Positions 31,370 through 36,052 of a DNA stretch of 36,052 nucleotides are shown here, piece by piece. The DNA comes from Klebsormidium nitens (Eukaryota > Streptophyta > Klebsormidiophyceae > Klebsormidiales > Klebsormidiaceae). Numbering within the stretch: position 1 is the stretch's first letter; each line of letters opens with the position of its first letter. Position numbers and translations under genes: made by a program. The notes beneath the pieces are model-generated. The model was not told the origin of the DNA, did not search any database, and was given only the letters and a program-made list of their open reading frames with translations. Location of the stretch: assembly GCA_000708835.1 (NCBI GenBank), contig DF237705.1:1-36052 (forward strand). The letters are read 5' to 3'.

Positions 31370-32929
31370 TCTGCACGAAATTCTAGAGGGTGGCGCAAAA
31401 GGAGAATGCAAGGCAAAGGTGGATGTATTGACTGGAAGGCATTGAATTTTAAAAGATCTTCTAACTGCATAAGAGAAACAAATATTGTGTTCGTTGCTAG
31501 TATTGGGTGGGCGAGTGACAAACTTTACATGTTGACAGGCTTACAACTGGCCCAAATGGTTTATGCAATATAACATATTCAATCAATGCATAAGGTAGGG
31601 CCCTTAAGGGAGTCGAAATTGGATCTTATGCAGTGGACCCTCATGTTTGGCAGTTGTGCAAACGAAAAGTATGATAAATTCGGCCCCTTGAGACCATGCC
31701 AGTGCCATTTGGGATCTCCTGGGCCTGAGAAGCTCAAGAAGGAGAAGAAGCGCTACAATTGCAATAGCATGTTGATCACTTCAAGAGGGAGCCTCGAGGA
31801 AAAGGACAAACCGAGGGCCCAGGCTGAGGCCCGGTTGCCTTTCAAGCAGACAAGGAAGCTTGGGCGAATATTGGCAGGTGGAGTGTCTGAGTCGAGATAG
31901 CCAACTTGCGTATCACGAGCTCGTTCCGAGTCAACCTTGAAGATGGAGCGGGGGAGTTGGGCAATCTGATTTGGGAACAAGGGGTTCCTGGAGGTGGCCG
32001 GTATTGGCACCGGATGGACACCAACATTGCCAAGGGGAGATCGCACAAAAGGATAAGCGGTTCACCCGACCTTCACCTGACCTTCTCCGCAAGGTGGCCG
32101 GTAACAATTCCGTTCTTTAGAAATGAAAAAGCCACCTTGGTCGGGCCCCGGTACTACCTAGTAGGGCCGAGGTTATGCACACGGAGAGGTGTGCAAAGTG
32201 CACATAACGTACAGCTCATGGTTTGGTGTGACGCTTATCCGCAATGTGGAGGGCAACGCGACCAGATTTCATGCCAAAGCTAATCGCTTATGCAGGAGCC
32301 ATGAAAACAGAGGCAGGGCGCCCTCTTTGGTGCTACTAGATTTGTGACGGTTGGCTAGTTCAAGCGAAGTGCTGGCATGGCTAATATACAAGATACAAGT
32401 AGCCACATGTGCGGATCCCATGGTTGCAGGCGTTCTAGGACGAAGGTGCAGCATTGTGATAAAGTTGCTAGAGCACGCACTTTTATGTATCAACTATTCG
32501 CATATTGCGGCGCCCGTCGTTGGTTTGATAGCATAACCTGTCCCTGGCAAATTTGGTAGTGTCGCGATTTGAGAGTCACGCCGTCCAATGTTTCATCTGA
32601 CGGCCAAATTTTGGCTTTGGCCGAACCGACACCGTGGCGAAAAACTCTTGAATGTCACGAACCACTTTTTCGAGCAGCCAATACAGCTATTTCAGGATAA
32701 CAAAGGCCGCATAGTTAAAAAGCTCCCCGGGACGATTTTGAACTCTGTGATGAGAAGTTGCGCATATTGCTGCCAACATCAGAAAACTCCCAGACTGTAA
32801 TGATGATGGCAATTTACCGCAGTAACATAAAATGATGCAGAGTCTTGCAAGCAAAGGCAGGCTCCCTACAGCAGTTGATGACCGACAACCAAGTGTTTGT
32901 TGCGAATCGTCAAAAGTGGTCGGTCCGTG
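31370..32929. other. Unassigned sequence between Copia fragments
   Basis: Several + strand frames of 60-125 codons occur, but none shows a motif I can assign. Given the neighbours on both sides, this is probably decayed transposon DNA. No intact gene is evident. Confidence 0.35.
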
Positions 32930-33510
32930 TTGCAACTTCCGGGCGCGAGATGGCCCTTATGTTTCCGGTGTGGCAGAGAACCTCTTCTTGAAGAAGAAAG
33001 AAAATTGTGTGTTCCGTGGGAGGTGTGCGACTTGTTCATGGACGGAAAAGTCATGCTTCGGACAGAGAAAAATGCAGAGAGCGTGTCAATGATTTGCCAA
33101 TTCAATGCAACGTGGGAAAACATAGAGAAACACGTGCTAGCTTGTGAGGAATGCTAAATGTCAGGTGTTGCGGCATCGGAGGTTGGGCACGCCGGCTATG
33201 ATAGTTTATTCAAGATGGTCGATGTCTCACAGTTGGTTTAAAATGTGGGGGTCAAATGCGAAGCGTTTTGGGGGAAAAAGACTTCGGAATGCGACCTTGT
33301 GCACATCACTATAAAGCAAAATCGGGAGGCTTTTTCTTATGAGTTGGACCTTTCGAATGTCAGTTCATATGGAGCCCTTTGAGCTCGTGCACATGAACGT
33401 GTGCGGTGATGTCAAAGGGGGGACAAGATACTTCGTAACTTTCCTCGACGACTATAGCAAGCCTTTGGTGGTGCAAGGGATGAAACGGAAGACCGATGTT
33501 ATGGGGGTGC
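32930..33510 (+). pseudogene. Copia fragment: end of protease region, GAG-pre-integrase, start of integrase
   Basis: In order: GVAENLFLKKK (after the protease), DLFMDGKVMLR, the pre-integrase signature GHAGYDSLFKMVD (about 33187-33225) followed by an in-frame stop, and the integrase start LVHMNVCGDV..GGTRYFVTFLDDYSK (about 33382-33462). Frameshifts and stops separate them. The integrase is cut off after its first part and no reverse transcriptase follows, so the fragment is truncated as well as decayed. Confidence 0.8.
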
Positions 33511-34904
33511 AAAGGAGCCAAAGCGGGGAAGTACGTCAACAGGGGGAATGACGGCCCTCCCTGGACAGAGACGGACGGTACCGTGGACCACGGTGGGTCA
33601 CTCTTTCAAACAAACCAGTTCGGCGGAGCAGTTGAACCGGACGCGTTTGACCAGCGCTGTTTCCGGCGCGGGCTTTGCTAGAGGATGCCAGGCTTGAGCT
33701 GGTATTGTGGACGTGTGCGATTGTTGCCAAGGACTACACCCGACACTAGGTTTCCTCGAACGTGCCCGGCAAGCCTTGTGTTAGAATTGGAGGTTAATTG
33801 ACGGCCAAATTGTTTGGTTCGGGGCAACTTTCAGGCTAGTGACGCACTAGAATTTTAGGATTTGTAGCCGTTGATCGTGGTTACTTTGAGTTTTTGTTGG
33901 ATGATCGAGAACACGTGTCACGAGTTCGGAATCAAGATTGATCGCCAATATCGACGATAAGATACGCGTCTCGGTTTGTCTTGGTTTGGTTTAAATCGTT
34001 TCAATCTAGATTGACCGTTGAATCGAGGATCGATGGTCTATAACGAAAGGTCCGAAATTTGAGTGTACCAAATTGAGTCACTTAGATAGAATATCGACGG
34101 ATTAAGAAATTGGTACAAATTGGTTACATTGGTAGTGTGTTGGATTCGGTAATTTGGGTCAGCCGAAATAATGAGTTGAAAGGGGTTTGAACTAGTAAGC
34201 GCCGGCGTGCGTGTACGGCGGTTCGACGTTTAAATCGTCAGGCGATTTAGAGATTAGGCGGTTGCAAAAGCTGTTAGTGTAACCCGTAGATAAGGATCTG
34301 TCGAAGGCTAGGATTGAGGGTGATTGTGAGCTAGGCTAGCGAGCCTAGTAACGTGTTTATTAGGCTACTGACCCTCGTAGGCTAGTGCGCCTAGTGGAAC
34401 GGGAAACACCCATAGGAGTTATGGTGGTGGAAACAATTGTGATACATCATTCCATAAGATGTTTTTGGAGAAAGCGAAGCTGCTTGTAAGGCTTTTCGTG
34501 TGTTTCTCTTGGGATGCATAGCTGCCATCAATGAGTGGTAGGCATGGGTGCTAGGCAATGCAATAAGACCCGATGACGAGTGCTCAACTACACTACGAGT
34601 TCCTTACATAACTTTCAAAAGATTGTGGGCCCACAACGCTTGGTTGTGAGGAGGGCGCAAGGTTTCAAATCTGGTCGTTTGAAGAGCGATATTACAACGC
34701 TCGCGCCAATGAGCCTGTGAGGAAAAGGAGCGGAGACTTTTACTTCCTTGTGTTCGGGGAGGAGTGCGGTTGTGATGGCGGTGGACAGAGTGTCCAGACC
34801 GCATTAGTGTGGAAGAGCTGGTCAACGCCGCGCCAAATTTTGGGGGCTTCTAGCATACACGGGATGGCTGTGTGCATTAGAGAAAGCCGGAGTCCGTGGA
34901 AGAA
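33511..34904. other. Possible LTR and leader of the downstream Copia element
   Basis: No coding motif is recognised. A TGTTAGAATTGG string at 33779 resembles the start of many plant Copia LTRs, but no second LTR or primer-binding site was found in the window. A 7-bp stem CTAGGCT/AGCCTAG lies at 34331-34348, followed by more GGCTA/CCTAG copies to 34395. Confidence 0.3.
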
Positions 34905-36005
34905 TAAAAATGTCAAGCCCAGCAAGGAAGCTAATGCTGATCCACACGAAAGTTGCATATGTGAGGTTCAAGGCTGAACCCACTGCAGCAAAAGCGTGGA
35001 AGGAGTTGGAGGACAACTTTGAGACGAGGAGCAATGCCCGTAATTCAGCTACGGAGGGGGCCGACGGGTCTAAGGTTGACAAAGGAGAGCCATTGCAGAG
35101 TACCTAGAGGAATTTCGAAAGCTCAAGCTCGTTTTGAAGGCGGCAAAAAAAACCGTCTCAGAGAGGGAGTTGGCAGTGCACGCCTTTGGGGTTTGCTGGT
35201 GGAATATGCCACTCTTGTGGATGTCTTGGAGCTTGGGGACGAAGAGCTAAACCTAGATGAGATCTAGTCGAAGCTAATGCAGAGAGAGAAGAAGCTAAAA
35301 TCTAGGGCCGAGGCGAGGTCCTTTCATGGATATCGGATGCAGATGGAGTGGTGGCGTATGCTGCCAAGCATCGGGGCTAATCGAGCTTGGAGAAGGGCCG
35401 GGGAAGCTCAAACGAGCTGGGAAGAAGCTCGGCGATGAGAGGCGGAAGCTCGAAGCCGTGCTATTGTGTAGCAAGGTGGGCCACATCAAGGCAAAGTGCA
35501 CGTTGCTCGATACTGAGTGCGACAAGAGGGGACATCCAGAGGCGGTTTCTGGGCACAGAGCGTGCGAAAGTGGCTGCGCAAAGGATAGAAACTTTACGAA
35601 GGAGGCAGACGAAGTAGACTTTACGGAGTGAGGCAAAAACGGGGATGTGCCAAAAGCAGTGTGAATTGTCGCTCGGACATCACCCACCATGTCACGGCCA
35701 ATTGAAGGCATGTCACGAGCTACAGAGAGCTACGGCATGACTAAGTGATTTTGGGGATCTGTGGTGAGTCTCTAATTGCGGTGGAAATTGAGAAGTGGAG
35801 CTCTGAGTGTAAGATCCCGAGCGATGTGAGTATGGCAACCTTGAGGGAGGTTTGGCAAGCTTCAAATGCACAGGCGAGGTTGATCGCTCTTACAAAACCG
35901 ACTGACGCGGAAGCACGAGTGGTGCTCGACGGAGGAACCGCGCAAATCGAAACGAACGGAGTGATACATTTGGAGTGTGTTGAAACACAACGTTGTTGGA
36001 AGTGA
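34905..36005 (+). pseudogene. Copia fragment: gag, zinc knuckle and protease region, several frameshifts
   Basis: Gag pieces occur in changing frames: AWKELEDNFETRSNAR (~34994-35041), EYLEEFRKLKLVLKAAKK (~35098-35151), VEYATLVDVLELGDEELNLD (~35205-35261), then a stop and KLMQREKKLKSRAEA. The CCHC zinc knuckle (~35461-35500) reads CSKVGHIKAKC. Its first Cys sits in another frame because one base is missing between the first two Cys codons. The protease region follows: ICGESLIAVEI, ATLREVWQASNAQA, DAEARVVLDGGTAQI and ETQRCWK, ending at a stop at 36005. The rest of pol would lie outside the window. Confidence 0.82.
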
Positions 36006-36052
36006 TATTCAATCAATCAAGTTCACACAATGTATATGGAGTGTTCCGAGTC

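Noticed and set aside
1-36052. Bacterial-type features: CRISPR arrays, operons, Shine-Dalgarno sites, rRNA
   Set aside because: Spliced genes, plastid-targeted products and Copia remains show nuclear eukaryotic DNA; no regularly spaced repeats or rRNA segments were seen.

Overview
This is a nuclear DNA window from a photosynthetic eukaryote of the green lineage. It carries intron-rich genes with GT..AG introns of roughly 200-1300 bp and GC-rich exons. Two products are plastid proteins: an STN7/STN8-type thylakoid kinase and a FAD4-type phosphatidylglycerol desaturase. Copia retrotransposon remains and short inverted-repeat elements fill the gene-poor parts. A streptophyte alga or an early land plant is the best guess; the species cannot be read from the sequence.

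Left part (1-14141): a 10-exon armadillo-repeat protein gene on + (1027-4047). Next, a 5-exon CMS1/CMSS1 ribosome-biogenesis gene on - (7525-5361). Head to head with it is a 12-exon STN7/STN8-family kinase gene on + (8601-14141). The last two share a ~1.1 kb divergent promoter region holding three perfect TAGGTACCTA palindromes. Gene models were built by hand from splice signals. In every gene the exon phases agree and the summed coding length is a multiple of three.

Middle part (15370-18790): no recognisable gene, but the most unusual structure here. Four copies of one cassette lie in two convergent pairs. Each has a G-box, then a CCCACA box, then in three copies a TATA-like box. About 60 bp after the CCCACA box comes an almost identical GC-rich ~80-bp core that can fold into hairpins. 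An AUG-free, G-poor tract of about 60-150 nt follows, and then a short ORF. Flanks and tails have diverged while the core and the spacing are kept. This looks like an undescribed family of structured RNAs or 5' leaders with their own promoters; the alternative is paired termini of an unusual mobile element.

Right part (18800-36052): a 7-exon IST1 (ESCRT-III regulator) gene on - (24474-20058) with a long disordered tail. Then a cluster of three short terminal-inverted-repeat elements (25012-26751), one holding a perfect 36-bp palindrome. Then a 4-exon FAD4 gene on + (27099-30115). From 31089 to the end are decayed Copia pieces (RNase H; protease end to integrase; gag to protease), all on +, from at least two insertions.

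The genes do not form one pathway. Two serve the chloroplast thylakoid, one ribosome assembly, one endosomal sorting, and one (armadillo) is of unknown role.
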